In this document: positions 50,581 to 61,522 of the stretch, one piece after another | Numbering within the stretch: position 1 is the stretch's first letter | How the letters are laid out: the number at the start of each line of letters is the position of its first letter | Assembly (NCBI RefSeq): GCF_910592395.1 | Contig: NC_088325.1 | Span: forward strand, 12,280,109 to 12,344,108 | Origin: Lineus longissimus | Lineage: Eukaryota; Nemertea; Pilidiophora; Heteronemertea; Lineidae | Direction of reading: 5' to 3' | DNA length: 64,000 bases | Position numbers and translations under genes: made by a program | Notes under the pieces: model-generated | Told to the model about the DNA's origin: nothing | The model's input: the letters and a program-made list of their open reading frames with translations, nothing else | The model's database searches: none

Positions 50581-50820
50581 AGTATAGCCATCAAAGAAAA
50601 TCAAACGCTAAGAATCGTTCATTTCTTTAAGAAGTAAAGAAGAAAACCTCTGTATGATATGTGCAAGAATGTCTTCACATTTTCGTGAAACAATTACAGT
50701 CGGCCAATCCATCTTCCATACTCACCCTCCCCAACGAGATAAGAATCCTTCAACATTTCCATCAGATTCAATTAACTGCTCTCAAATGACAGTAATAAAT
50801 GTAACGGCCACTAAATTGCG

Positions 50821-51663
50821 TGTTCAGCATCATTCACAAGAGACCCAAGTGAAGCCCCACTCCTCGTCTGAAATTTCTCATTTCATCCCAGACCACGATC
50901 AGAGAACAACCACTTCTATTCGGCAGGAATAACGTTCTGTTTTTCCAAGTGTCAACTGTCGAAAGCAGTGTTATCAATAAGTAGTGATTTTCAATTTGCA
51001 TTGGTGGGAATATCACTTCAGGTTATTTCTGGAGAAGGATGTAGTGAATAGCTTCATGAGCCTCTGGTGACAACTATTTCGTCTTATTCATCTAATTTGT
51101 CATATTTTTTGGTGATTAATAGATTTTTTTGAGTATATGAACAAGTGTTTGTAATGTTTTGTTGTGATTTGGTTTAGGATGTGGTAAATAATTTAAACAT
51201 GTTAGATTGATTAAACGTTTTAATTACTTGTTGGTCAGTTAGGCTTTCATTTAAAGGATGATTCCTAGATGAGATTCCACCGGCCAGCCGCTGTCTGGCA
51301 TTGATATGATTGGGACTGCCGGTTTACAGTACTATACAACCTTCAAAACTGAAATAAGCTAGATTCCTAAATACTTTGCAAACAGTCAACAGTTAATATT
51401 TGGGCCAGGTTGTCCTGTCCCAGTGCACCAATCCCCACAGAAAAACTATTTCCTTGGTCATGCTCAATGTTTTCATACTTGGGAGTAAAATAAACTCAGT
51501 GGCTTCTCGAGGCTGTTTTTTTCTTTCGACATATGTCACTCTTCTCATCTTGACTGACACACTTTGTGAATATTTCGAAATGGATAATGGGTGTGGCTGG
51601 ATTCTGCCATGCTGACCCAGAATATTTAAAAATATGACCGGGGAAGGATGTGCAACGAACGCC
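50821..51663. other. no gene recognised; upstream of candidate first exon
   Basis: No domain. The sequence AATATTTAAAAATATG at about 51620-51635 lies some 30 bases before the ATG at 51664 and could serve as a TATA-like element of a local promoter. Confidence 0.3.
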
Positions 51664-51706
51664 ATGGCTAAATCTTTACAAAGTCTTTTCTTGATATTGT
51701 TGACAG
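51664..51706 (+). CDS. candidate signal-peptide exon of nephrin-like gene (alternative 2)
   Basis: ATG at 51664 is in an optimal context (GCCATGG). It reads MAKSLQSLFLILLT: a basic N-region, then a hydrophobic core. The exon ends at 51706 in phase 1 at an excellent donor, CAG|GTGAGTAT. Joined to the Ig1 exon at 61523 the protein reads ...LILLT-VYCQVQSF, a plausible signal peptide with cleavage after VYC. A separate signal-peptide exon with a phase-1 boundary is common in Ig-superfamily receptors. An overlapping four-base-earlier frame from an upstream ATG at about 51648 runs past the start for only a few codons. It competes or alternates with 45946-46000. Confidence 0.55.
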
Positions 51707-51808
51707 GTGAGTATGATTGCTGTCTCTCGAATATTGTTTGATATAATTATCATCATCAAAAATTATACTTGTGTCAATTTCACATAAATCGCATTTACAA
51801 ATAATTAA

Positions 51809-52349
51809 GGTTTATACAAAACAATAATTATGCATATTTCATGAATGTTTTTGCTTGCATAACAGTTGACATACATGTAAGTGAAGAAATGGCTTTGAAG
51901 TAAAACATGTAAATGGACATGTAATTAGTTTGTTTCTTATTACATGACTAACGAGAAATTGACTTAATATAGCATTTTCTGAATAGAGATTGAGAAGTCT
52001 AAGAATTAAAGAGTATCATTTGATCTGCCATTGCAATTTGTATTGCCGGTCATGTAGGTGGAAACCAGTGCTGTAGGAGGAAACATACGCAACCTGTCAG
52101 AATCATCCATCTGACTTCATAAGTTTTGAGGCAAGCTGGGTACATCATACAATCATAATTGGTACATCATAAAGACCACATGGAAACAAATTACAGTCTA
52201 GTACAAATTTAATCACATCAGCCCATAATTTCGCCGGCCTTATATGACGCAGACCGCACGTGTCATATTCTATTCAATTTTACATAGACATGTTTATCGG
52301 CCATAAAAACAATCATGAAATATGCATAATTATTGTTTTGTATAAACAT
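51809..52349. mobile_element. TTAA-flanked element with long terminal inverted repeats
   Basis: Bases 51811-51845 are the perfect reverse complement of 52313-52347 (35 bp, core ATGCATAATTATTG on the right arm). Similarity extends several bases further inward (GAATGTTTTT versus AAAAACAATC). Directly outside lie TTAA at 51805-51808 and TTAA at 52350-52353. Inverted ends plus TTAA on both sides is the layout of a non-autonomous piggyBac-type insertion. No transposase frame is present. Alternatively it is an inverted duplication of a regulatory block, because the repeat holds POU- and forkhead-like motifs. It sits about 100 bp behind the candidate first exon. Confidence 0.5.
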
Positions 52350-52353
52350 TTAA

Positions 52354-53589
52354 TTGGATTACAGCGCAACTCGTCCATCAAGCTTTTCTCCCGGGATGAC
52401 AAGCTTTGGTCAATTATGGCGAGAAAAACAAATTGTCCAGTAGTTTGGTGTATTACCACTCTCTCTCCGCCGGTTGAGAATTTCGGGATATTTTTCAAAT
52501 TTTTTTCTTGGATGAAAAGATAAATGGCCATGTTGGAGATAAAAGTTTCAAGATACGAGTTCTGTGATAAAAAAAGAGATCATATCGCGGCCTTACGCGC
52601 CGTGGCAACCTTTTGGCGATTCCAATCATGATGTATTTGTTAAATAAGGTCGCCTTCTTCTTCCTCTCTGGCGTTCTCTCTAGAGAGATGGAGATGTTAT
52701 TTTCCAAGGCGTATACATCACCATGCAGCCTGGGTTGTTTTTCCTGTGAAGCAAGAAAAGGCTGTTGTGCCTCTCCAAAGTGCAAAAAATATGGAAGTCT
52801 TGTCAGTTTGTGATAAAGAATGTAGCCTGGGCATCAACTAATGTCTGCACCTTTTGAGCCCACAGCCATGACAATAGATGACTTCTCTGTACTTCATAAT
52901 GACTTTCACTCAAGTTAACAATAAAACGCCTTTTGGGAAATCACTCCTTCATCTTACTTTAGTTCTGGACATTTTGCAACATTCAGGATGTCTGGGATTT
53001 TTTGGACAGTATGAGAATAAGCTGGGGATTTTTTGAATTTTTTGCCAATTGCAAAGAGGTGGTCAACTGGTCCAACGAGATAAGATTGGTGAGAGGTTGA
53101 CCACATTTGTCAAGGGGTTATTGTTACAAATCCCTGGAACGGATGACCAAAGTTTGCGAGAAGAAAGATAAGCCATTACAAGTACTTTCGTTGAGGAAGT
53201 TTCTCTCGACCATCAGTGTGCTTCTTTCTACATCTGGAAGACGGAAGATCATGTGCAACATCAAGATTCGAAAATAACGGGCATGACTGATCTCTCAAAA
53301 CTCAATTTGGCCACAAACTTCGGGGACCTTGTGAATAGCCTATAGCATTGTATGATAGGAAATTAGCCATTTCATCATTACAACATCAGGATTATTATTA
53401 GGAAGGGAAAAAAAATCCCCAACGTCCCCAAACTGGCTACACTGTCATATAAGCAATCAAAGAAAAAGTAGTTTGCTCAGTTTTGAAAAGTAAACATTGA
53501 AAGTTGGCAATATTGCATCAGCGGTGTTGGTTGCTGTTCAATATTACCAGTCTGGTGCATTGAAATGATTGTGGGCAATCCTCTGGCGC
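52354..53589. other. no gene recognised; probable intron
   Basis: 52380-52620 has more CpG than its flanks (CCCGGG, TCGCGGCC, TTACGCGCCG) without a convincing coding frame. It may be regulatory. The remainder is featureless. Confidence 0.4.
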
Positions 53590-54113
53590 CTGCTGCTTGC
53601 TCGGTAATAGACTAAATGACAGTTTGTGACTGCTGCTTGCTCGGTAATAGACTAAATGACAGTTTGTGTCTGCTGCTTGCTCGGTAATAGACTAAATGAC
53701 AGTTTGCAACTGCTGCTTGCTTGGTAATAGACTAAATGACAGTTTGCGACTGCTGCTTGCTTGGTAATAGACTAAATGACAGTATTGCGACTGCTGCTTG
53801 CTTGGTAATAGACTAAATGACAGTTTGCGACTGCTGCTTGCTCGGTAATAGACTAAATGACAGTTTGCGACTGCTGCTTGCTCGGTAATAGACTAAATGA
53901 CAGTTTGCGACTGCTGCTTGCTCGGTAATAGACTAAATGACAGTTTGTGTCTGCTGCTTGCTCGGTCATAGACTAAATGACAGTATTGCGACTGCTGCTT
54001 GCTCGGTAATAGACTAAATGACAGTATTGTGACTGTTGCTTGCTCGGTAATAGACTAAATGACAGTATTGCGACTACTGCTTGCTCGGTAATAGACTAAA
54101 TGACAGTTTGCGA
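53590..54113. repeat. 40-bp minisatellite, 13 copies
   Basis: The unit starts CTGCTGCTTGCTCGGTAATA, continues GACTAAATGACAG and ends TTTGYGA. Four copies have one extra base (TATTG). Variants GCTTGG/GCTCGG and TTTGCGA/TTTGTGT are interspersed. There are no unique spacers between copies, so this is a plain tandem array. It runs directly into the duplicated block at 54101. Confidence 0.95.
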
Positions 54114-54248
54114 CTGTCATATTGTGAAACTTTGACTATAGTCCATTTCATGAGAAGTATGTACAACACACATAAAAGTAGTAAATAGCTACATGTACCA
54201 AGGTCGAAAATTCAGATAAGCGTCTTAGTTAAGATCTTCAGTTTCATG

Positions 54249-54415
54249 TACAGTAGAACATCTCTATTACAGACACCCTTGGGACTGGTAAGTGCTGTCC
54301 TCAATAGAGAGACGTCAAATTGAAGGGAAAAAATCAATTTGGGATCAAAATTGGTGTTCTGATTAAAGAGATTGTCCTGAATAGAGAGGTGTCGGCTAAG
54401 GCAGGTTCTACTGTA
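54249..54415. mobile_element. pogo/Tc1-like MITE, intact ends (copy 1)
   Basis: 167 bp with inverted ends TACAGTAGAAC and GTTCTACTGTA. The interior has CACCCTTGGGACTG, CAATAGAGAGACGTC and GAATAGAGAGGTGTC. The mirrored AATAGAGAG phrases make it largely self-complementary. No coding sequence. Confidence 0.8.
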
Positions 54416-54600
54416 TATGTGCATGTACATATTGTTACAAGTTTCTTGAGAGATTCTTAGTGACAGTTTGCGACTGTCATATTTTGACTATAGTCCATTT
54501 CATGAGAAGTAGTTACAACACTCATAAAAGTAGTAAATAGCTACATGTACCAAGGTCGAAAATTCAGATAAGCGTCTTAGTTAAGATCTTCAGTTTCATG

Positions 54601-54767
54601 TACAGTAGAACATCTCTATTACAGACACCCTTGGGACTGGTAAGTGCTGTCCTCAATATAGAGACGTCAAATTGAAGGGAAACAATCAATTTGGGATCAA
54701 AATTGGTGTTCTGATTAAAGAGGTTGTCCTGAATAGAGAGGTGTTGGCTAAGGCAGGTTCTACTGTA
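54601..54767. mobile_element. pogo/Tc1-like MITE (copy 2, by segmental duplication)
   Basis: Same length and ends as 54249-54415, with a handful of substitutions. It was multiplied by the surrounding tandem duplication rather than by transposition, because the flanks are duplicated too. Confidence 0.8.
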
Positions 54768-54812
54768 TATGTGCATGTACATATTGTTACAAGTTTCTTG
54801 AGAGATTCTTAG

Positions 54813-57800
54813 TCAAGATCTTACCTGGATTTTTGATTCATTTGAGGCAAATAGTGCATTGCTCTTGTTATCAGTCTTAAGCTGAATGAATTGTTCCATC
54901 TGGTGGCTTTCAGACAATTGGCATACAGTTTCCTAACATATGATTGATGCATCTTTAAAAAAGTGTAGTTTGAGATAAAAACGTTTGAATAAATACTTGT
55001 CCTGCCTTCACACATGGGGTGCTATATCGGACATGTCAGTTGTACATCATATGCCTTATTAAAATGCATTGATTTTTATTATCAATTTCTTCAGACTCTC
55101 GGCTCGGATGCAACTGTTTCAAGTGTGCTATGCAATAATATTCAAGATGTGCTACATATTACGTCGGGGCAGTCTCAATTGCTGGGCATCTATTTAGATT
55201 CTGTATAGGGAAGAAGTACATGAAGCCAGCTCGTCTGGTTGGCTATATAGAAAAGTACACAGTTAATTTGAATACTCTGAAGATGCTATTCAGCGGGGTT
55301 GAAGGGCGCATGTACAAATGGCCGACATTACGTCTGATAGTCCTATGTGAAACAGACGCGCCAAAACCAGCATCATAGCATCTACACACTATCAAGAGAC
55401 ATAACAATACACAGATTTGAAAAAATGTTATCATAGTATTTTGAGTCTGTCATGGAACAAACTAGAAAGTGTTAAGATGTACTTATATTCAGAACCCTAA
55501 GCTCTGTCATCCTTTGGTCGAACTTGGATAGAGTCAGGAAAGTCAACAGAACAACATTGCTTGTGATATGTCTGGTGGAATGGTTGAATTCCACTCGACG
55601 TCACAGGGACTTTCGTTGTCATATTCAGCTGGAATATCTTCTCTGAGCGTGAAACCTGGTGCAGAAGCAGAGAAGCACCATGCAGGCTTCAACTGATCTA
55701 TGCCTTAAAATCTACATGTGCTCCTTCAGTTCATTTCAATCAAAGTCCCAGCAAAATTCCCTCCCAAGTTAGCCTTGAGGCATTTCAGCAATATTGGTGT
55801 TTAGTATGCACTTCCCCAGCAAATTTCACATATTTTTGCGAGTGAGCACCAACATTAAAATAATGGAAACTGACGAAATTTCTATTGCCGTTTAAACAAC
55901 TTCCCATATTTTCAAGTGTACGCTTGCCTTTTGGAGGAAGTGGCCCATAGTGCATTGCTAGAAGGCAGGAAGTCAGTAATGGTGAACCTCGTCATTTGAT
56001 TCCAATATTAATGATTAAAAATTTTCATAAGTCACACGCTAAATTTTCCCACAAAATGGCTTTTCTTACTTTGGCATGTTTGACTTGATGTAAGTGTAAC
56101 AAAAATATTAGCTGTGAAATTTCTGTTAATTTTGTAAAAAGTATTTTAGAGTCACTGGTGCTATGAAATGAAAGGACCTACATGCATTCCATATACTTTC
56201 AAAGGTTTACATGAAAGCCCTGCTGGACCTGCCATGGTTGCATACGTCTTGTTGATGACAGCTCAATAAAGTCTGTGTCCTTTCTGTTTACAGACAAGCT
56301 TAGCATGATGATGATGATTGGGCATGTGCCCTCCTTTTCTCCCAAAGAAACAATTTCCCTCACAGCTTGAGTTAGCAAATGGAGACTGGTCACTAATGCC
56401 AGGCCATTACTTTGTCCTCCTATCAGATAGCTTCTTTCGAAAAGAAACCAATTGGTTCTAAGCAGGGGTCTGATTTGTAATTTCTAATCTTTCATTGTTA
56501 TGTTTTGAACGTTGGAGACATGGTACTGTTGGGAGAATCTGGTGGTTTTCGTAAAGAAGCTTGTTCATGCTTTGTTATTGGCAGTAACCTCAAAAGACTG
56601 CCTGTTTGACGTACTAAAAGCAAGCTGTTTACCAGCCAGGGTTTTCGGTAGTAAATGATTTGACCAAAAAGGCTGCAAGTGTAAGGCCAAAGCATCAAAC
56701 ATATAAGACTTGGTCATTTGCCTTCCAGCCCTTCATCTATAAGGTTTGAATACAATATCTAAGGTTATGTGGATGAGTCATTAGCGCTGCAGTATACCAT
56801 TTTGTGCAACTTTGTTTCCTTGTTTTACAAAGCCATGTGTTGAAACATCCCATCTACCTTTTCCTGAAAAACTGGCAGTGAAAAACTGAGCAATAAAAGA
56901 AGAACTATAAAGCTTCAGCTTTGGTCATGAATCCCATCTAACACAATGTTCTTTCCCACCTGGCCAGGTTCTTTTCACTAATTAGCTCGAGTGCTAATGG
57001 CCTCACGCATGCTAGTATCACCAACAACTCATGGGAGGCGTCTAATTAGCATGGCGAAAAAGTTCATTATCAGGCCTTTTAATTACAAACAAACACTAGG
57101 TGTTAAAATTGGTTGTCTAGTTCATATTTCAGGGTACAGTTATTGACTACTGGATATTGTTGCACTAGTAATAGTTTAACATAACATAAACTGCTGGGTT
57201 AGATTTTGAAAAAGTGATGCGCCGAACATCAGTCATGCAAGGAGAAGTCACATTTCTCGCACCCTAAATGAGCTGGTCATCTCCCTTCTCCTTGTGCAGG
57301 TGGATCCCCTGGTGGATCACCTTGACTCCAAGAATTTTGTACCTGTTACCTCATTACTTTTGGGGGAAGGGAAAGCCAAGACACTCATGAGTAGGTGTAG
57401 AGGTGAGAAACTGTTTCCATTCTTCACAGCAAGCATTGCAAAAGGCATCTATCGATCCCCCATCCACCTGACTCTAGCCCCATGCGCATGCAGTTTGTAT
57501 CATCAAGCCTTGATGGATGCCTCACTTCAACGTGTTCAATGTCTCCCTGCTTCTTTATCTTACAAACTCAAGATCAATCAGTTGTGGAGGGTGGTTGGAA
57601 TGGTTAGGTGAAATCTGGTCTCTACTAAGTCAATGAAGTTGCTCAGTTTGTCTAGGTGGTTGGAATGGTGAGAGGACACCTGATCTATCTCTGTTTCAAT
57701 GAAGTTGCTCCAAGTTGAAGACACTTTGGTCGAGGATTTGGCTGAACTGACAGCTCCACCGAATACAGCTCCACCTTCAGGTTCAAATGGAATCAGCCTG

Positions 57801-58199
57801 ATGCATCAGAAGTGGGGATGTCTGCCTAGGCAGTCTGCCTAAGGCAATCTACCCTCAGGTTCTCATTAATGTTATATTTGTTGAATGTTTGGCATGAACG
57901 CTTACAACATACAGACTTACCTTAAGGGTCCAGCCATCATCACTGGGTGGTCGACTTGGTGGCCCATATGATCCTGTTTATTGGCTTTGCCACCCGAGAC
58001 AGAATGGTATATATTGGGTATAAATATTTGAGATACTGGTGAGATACTGATAAGGGTGTCAATAGTCTGTGACAGGTTGGCTGCCTTTAACCCGTTTTTA
58101 CCCGAAACCCAGGTTTTGAAGGTGTCCTGAAGCTTGGATGGGGTGACTTGCATTATCCAGTGACTACTACCATTTCTTTATAATCCTGCCCCCCCCAAG
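54813..58199. other. no gene recognised; probable intron
   Basis: Contains the weak duplication at 57590-57711 and a C-rich run next to the element at 58200. The + frame at 57294-57611 (105 codons) has no domain. Confidence 0.45.
57590..57711. repeat. imperfect ~60-bp tandem duplication
   Basis: GGTGGTTGGAATGGT followed by CAATGAAGTTGCTC occurs twice (57590-57654 and 57655-57711) with a diverged middle. Confidence 0.65.
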
Positions 58200-58257
58200 C
58201 ATTTTTAGCTCACCTCTTAGCAGAGGTGAGCTTATCCCATACCGTGGCGTCCGTCGT

Positions 58258-58292
<35 letters not shown>

Positions 58293-59343
58293 CGTCGTCG
58301 TCCGTCGTCCGTTAGCAGGGCACGTTTCGTAACTGTTAGAGCTATTGAGTTGAAACTTGGTACACATGTACCCTTATGTAATGACACCTTGGAGACCAAG
58401 TTTCGGTCCGATTCGTTTCATGGTTTGGCCACCAGGGGGCCAAACGTTAAAAGTGAAAATATGCAATATCTCCCTTAATAGTAGTCGGGAAATTTTGAAA
58501 AAAATATGGTAGGTACTTCTAGCAAAGGTGCATCATATATCGTCCGGGTTTTTGATTTGACCTCCTTTTCAAGGTCACAGAGGTCAAATGGTGTAAATTG
58601 GTCGTTAGGATGTAACGATGGCACGTTTCTAAACTGCAATGACTATTGATACCAAATTTGGTACACATTTACCCCTTAGTCAGGTGATCTCAGGGACCGA
58701 AGTTTGGTCCAATATGATTCACCACTTGACCACCAGGGGGCAAAGTCCAAAAACCTTAAAAATGGGATTATTCCTTAACTTCTTGCCCGATTGCCACCAA
58801 TTTGATATCATGGGTACATCTAACCACCATACAGTATATGTCACACAGGTTTTTAATTTCACCTTCTTGTCAAGGTCACAGAGGTCAAATGGCGTAAATT
58901 CGCCGTCAGGCCGTAACTATGGCACGTTTCTTAACTGCAATGACTATTGATCACAAATTAAGTACACATGTACCCCTTGGTCAGGTGATCTCAGGTACCG
59001 AAGTTTGGTGCGATCTGATTTGCCGTTTGGCCTCCAGGGAGGGGGCCAAATCCTAAATTCTTCAAAAAACCCATTATTCCTAGTAATGACTTGCCCGATT
59101 GGCACTAATTTTATATCATAGGTACATCTAATTCTAACAACCATTCAATGTGTCACCCGGGTCTTCTTTGATTTGACCTACTTTTCAAGGTCACAGAGGT
59201 CGAATGTACTGTAAATTGGCCATTTTGGGGAAATTGTAATTGCTTGGACCTACATCAAACCTAACACTACATGACACAATACCATGCTCTTTATCCATCT
59301 TTCCTCCACATGAGGTGAGCACAATGGCCCTGGCCATTTCATT
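58200..59343 (-). mobile_element. 1.15-kb non-autonomous element, copy 2 (inverted)
   Basis: Reverse-complement copy of 39218-40368. The hairpin AGCTCACCTCT-TAGC-AGAGGTGAGCT sits at 58207-58232, the (GTC)n run at about 58246-58315, then three ~300-bp sub-repeats, and GAGGTGAGC at 59313-59321. Shared sequence starts at 58200 and stops at 59343; beyond these points the two loci differ. By eye the copies differ at only a few percent of positions. The terminal sub-repeat has AGGTCG where the others have AGGTCA. Confidence 0.85.
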
Positions 59344-61064
59344 ACCTCTTGATGAGGATTGCCCTGTCTGAAGCTTAGTGGCTGAAGCAGGAATGAACAT
59401 GGGCAATTGCCCTTCTCGAGAGAGAGGATTGTTTTTCTCCTGAAATGGAGACCTGGGTTCTGTGATGGCCAGTACCCTTTTATGACATCGACATAGACTG
59501 AGTGAGTGTGGAAGGAGCTTGCTTCTTGTGTTTGGAGTTTGTTTTGAAGTTGTGGTTTAATGTTGCCAGCATAGCTATCAGCTATGGAGTACCCCCAAGG
59601 TTAACCCAGTGCATAAAGTAATAACAAATTGAGGTACATATCCATAGCTCATCTAAACTCTTTGGTTATCATGACCATTGTATCTGACCAGAGATGTTCT
59701 TGGCAGAGGTAGTTGTGTGAATCATTTCCTTTCTAACAGGTGTGTTATACGTGGATCAACTGCTTGCCTCAAGTGATGGCAGGCCATTTAGCTCAGCCCT
59801 GCTGGACAACCTTATACTCCTTACTGAATCTCCAAGTAACCTGGGGGCATTCTTCAGGACAACTTGCCCCAGGTGGATAGCCAGCTGTTTGATAGCTAAA
59901 CACAATCATTTGGCCTGGTGTGGGGGAATATATTCAAGGGGAATGGTATTTTTACGGACACCTGGATGGGTGGAGCCGAATTTGATTTTACTCCAGTGAC
60001 CATTTTGCCAACTTGCTAATCTGGTTTATTATCCCAATTTCTTTGTGCCTGAAATAGTTAGTTAATTTCATGATTTGTTTGCACTGTTTTCAAGAATTCA
60101 TGGATCATCCTGAAATAATTTCAGCTGAGTCCATTATGAGCATTACAAGGTATATTAACCAGTTGTTCCAGTGTATCCCTTGTCGATTCCATCTCCGAAT
60201 TGACAAGCTGCTGACAAGAACATACAACAGACTCTCTAATTAGCTACATAGCACATTTCTGACAAATATCTTTTAATCACCTTTGGTACTTCTTAGCATT
60301 TTCTGCATATGCCTTGTCTGATATGTAGCTAGTAGCATGTCAATCATAGTAGGGTACCTGCTATCTCTTCAGCTCAATTCTATCATGAGATTGCAGGAAG
60401 AAAAGCCTACTGGTGTAACATCAGGAATTAGGCTTGGTTTTCACTAAACTCACTGAAAAACCTTCGGTGATGTGATGATGAATCAAAAGAATTGGAAAGG
60501 CCTTGATGTTCTCCTACAGTGTATGTAAAAGTACCAGATTATGACCTAAATTGGTTGTTTTCATTCAATTTCACCTCTCAAAGGACAGCAGTATCAATTC
60601 CAAGGGTATCCTTGATAGAGAGGTTCTACTCTACTGATACTCCTGTTGAAACGCGGTCAAAACACTTGCAGTCTCCTCTGGAGGAATTGATGAGAAAGAA
60701 GTTTCCAATGGGTCAAATGTGCATAAAAGTGTATTTCTGTGCACCCGGGAACATTGAACAGTGTTCAATATGTTACGAATGGGGAATTCTACGCCGGTGA
60801 CTAAAGCACAGGTGGAAACCAATCAGACTGGTGGAAGGGAATTGGATAGGCCCCATAGTACTGATAGAGCACACCTGGGCGGTTGTGACATCATTAACGA
60901 AGTTGAGTAATTAACCATTGGTGTCTAATTGCCCGTTGTTGGGAGAGGTTTTATGATTAATTCAACAGATATGTTGGTTTGTGGAATAAAAAGACGTGAG
61001 GCTCTTCAATTTACCTATCCTCGAGGCTGTTCTACTATGATTCTCCCCCATCTCAACTTATCAT
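59344..61064. other. no gene recognised; probable intron
   Basis: A short fragment of the MITE family (CCTTGATAGAGAGGTTCTAC) occurs near 60618-60638. The + frame at 59742-59999 is unrecognised. Confidence 0.45.
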
Positions 61065-61150
61065 CAATCAATCAATGTATCACATTTATATAGCGCCCTT
61101 ATCAGTCTTATATTGGGCCGTTCAAAGGCGCTTCATCTTTGACAAAATTT
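61065..61150 (-). repeat. truncated SINE, family D tail
   Basis: ATCAATCAATCAATG followed by TTTATATAGCGCCC and TTCAAAGGCGCTT matches the 3' half of the SINE at 42194-42451, same orientation. The tRNA-derived head is absent. Confidence 0.6.
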
Positions 61151-61522
61151 TTGTGATGTATTCCCTTCCCATAGCCAGTCACTAGAAGGCTGTTCCTAAG
61201 CTCAGTCAGTTCTTCAAAATATGATCATGATGATAGATCTTGTAATATTCTACGTGCCTAGGCCTCCTATGCTTTCCACTTTGGCAGGCTACCAAGAGTA
61301 AAAGGCCTGAAGCAAGTCCTTAGTCAACAACTTCATGTATATTTACCGTGGTCAAGCAAGGCAGTGTGGTCCTGTCAGTTGATGGCAGCTCTAACATACC
61401 AGCTGCTGAAAGCATGTAAAAAGTCCTACATGCAGTAAGAAATTAGTCATTTGTGCATTCACTTGAAAGGTATCATAACCTTCGCTCAGCACTTATTTCT
61501 TGCCTGTTTCTTCTAATTGCAG

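Larger units (their letters stand above)
54101..54812. repeat. ~355-bp tandem duplication
   Basis: Copy 1 (54101-54460) and copy 2 (54461-54812) both start TGACAGTTTGCGACTGTCAT and end GAGAGATTCTTAG. Differences are few: a short deletion in copy 2 near 54483 and scattered substitutions. The starting phrase is also the end of the minisatellite unit, so the duplication probably arose by misalignment within that array. Each copy carries one complete MITE. Confidence 0.95.

Noticed and set aside
53590-54113. CRISPR-like regular array
   Set aside because: Copies are directly adjacent with no unique spacers, and the setting is animal DNA.
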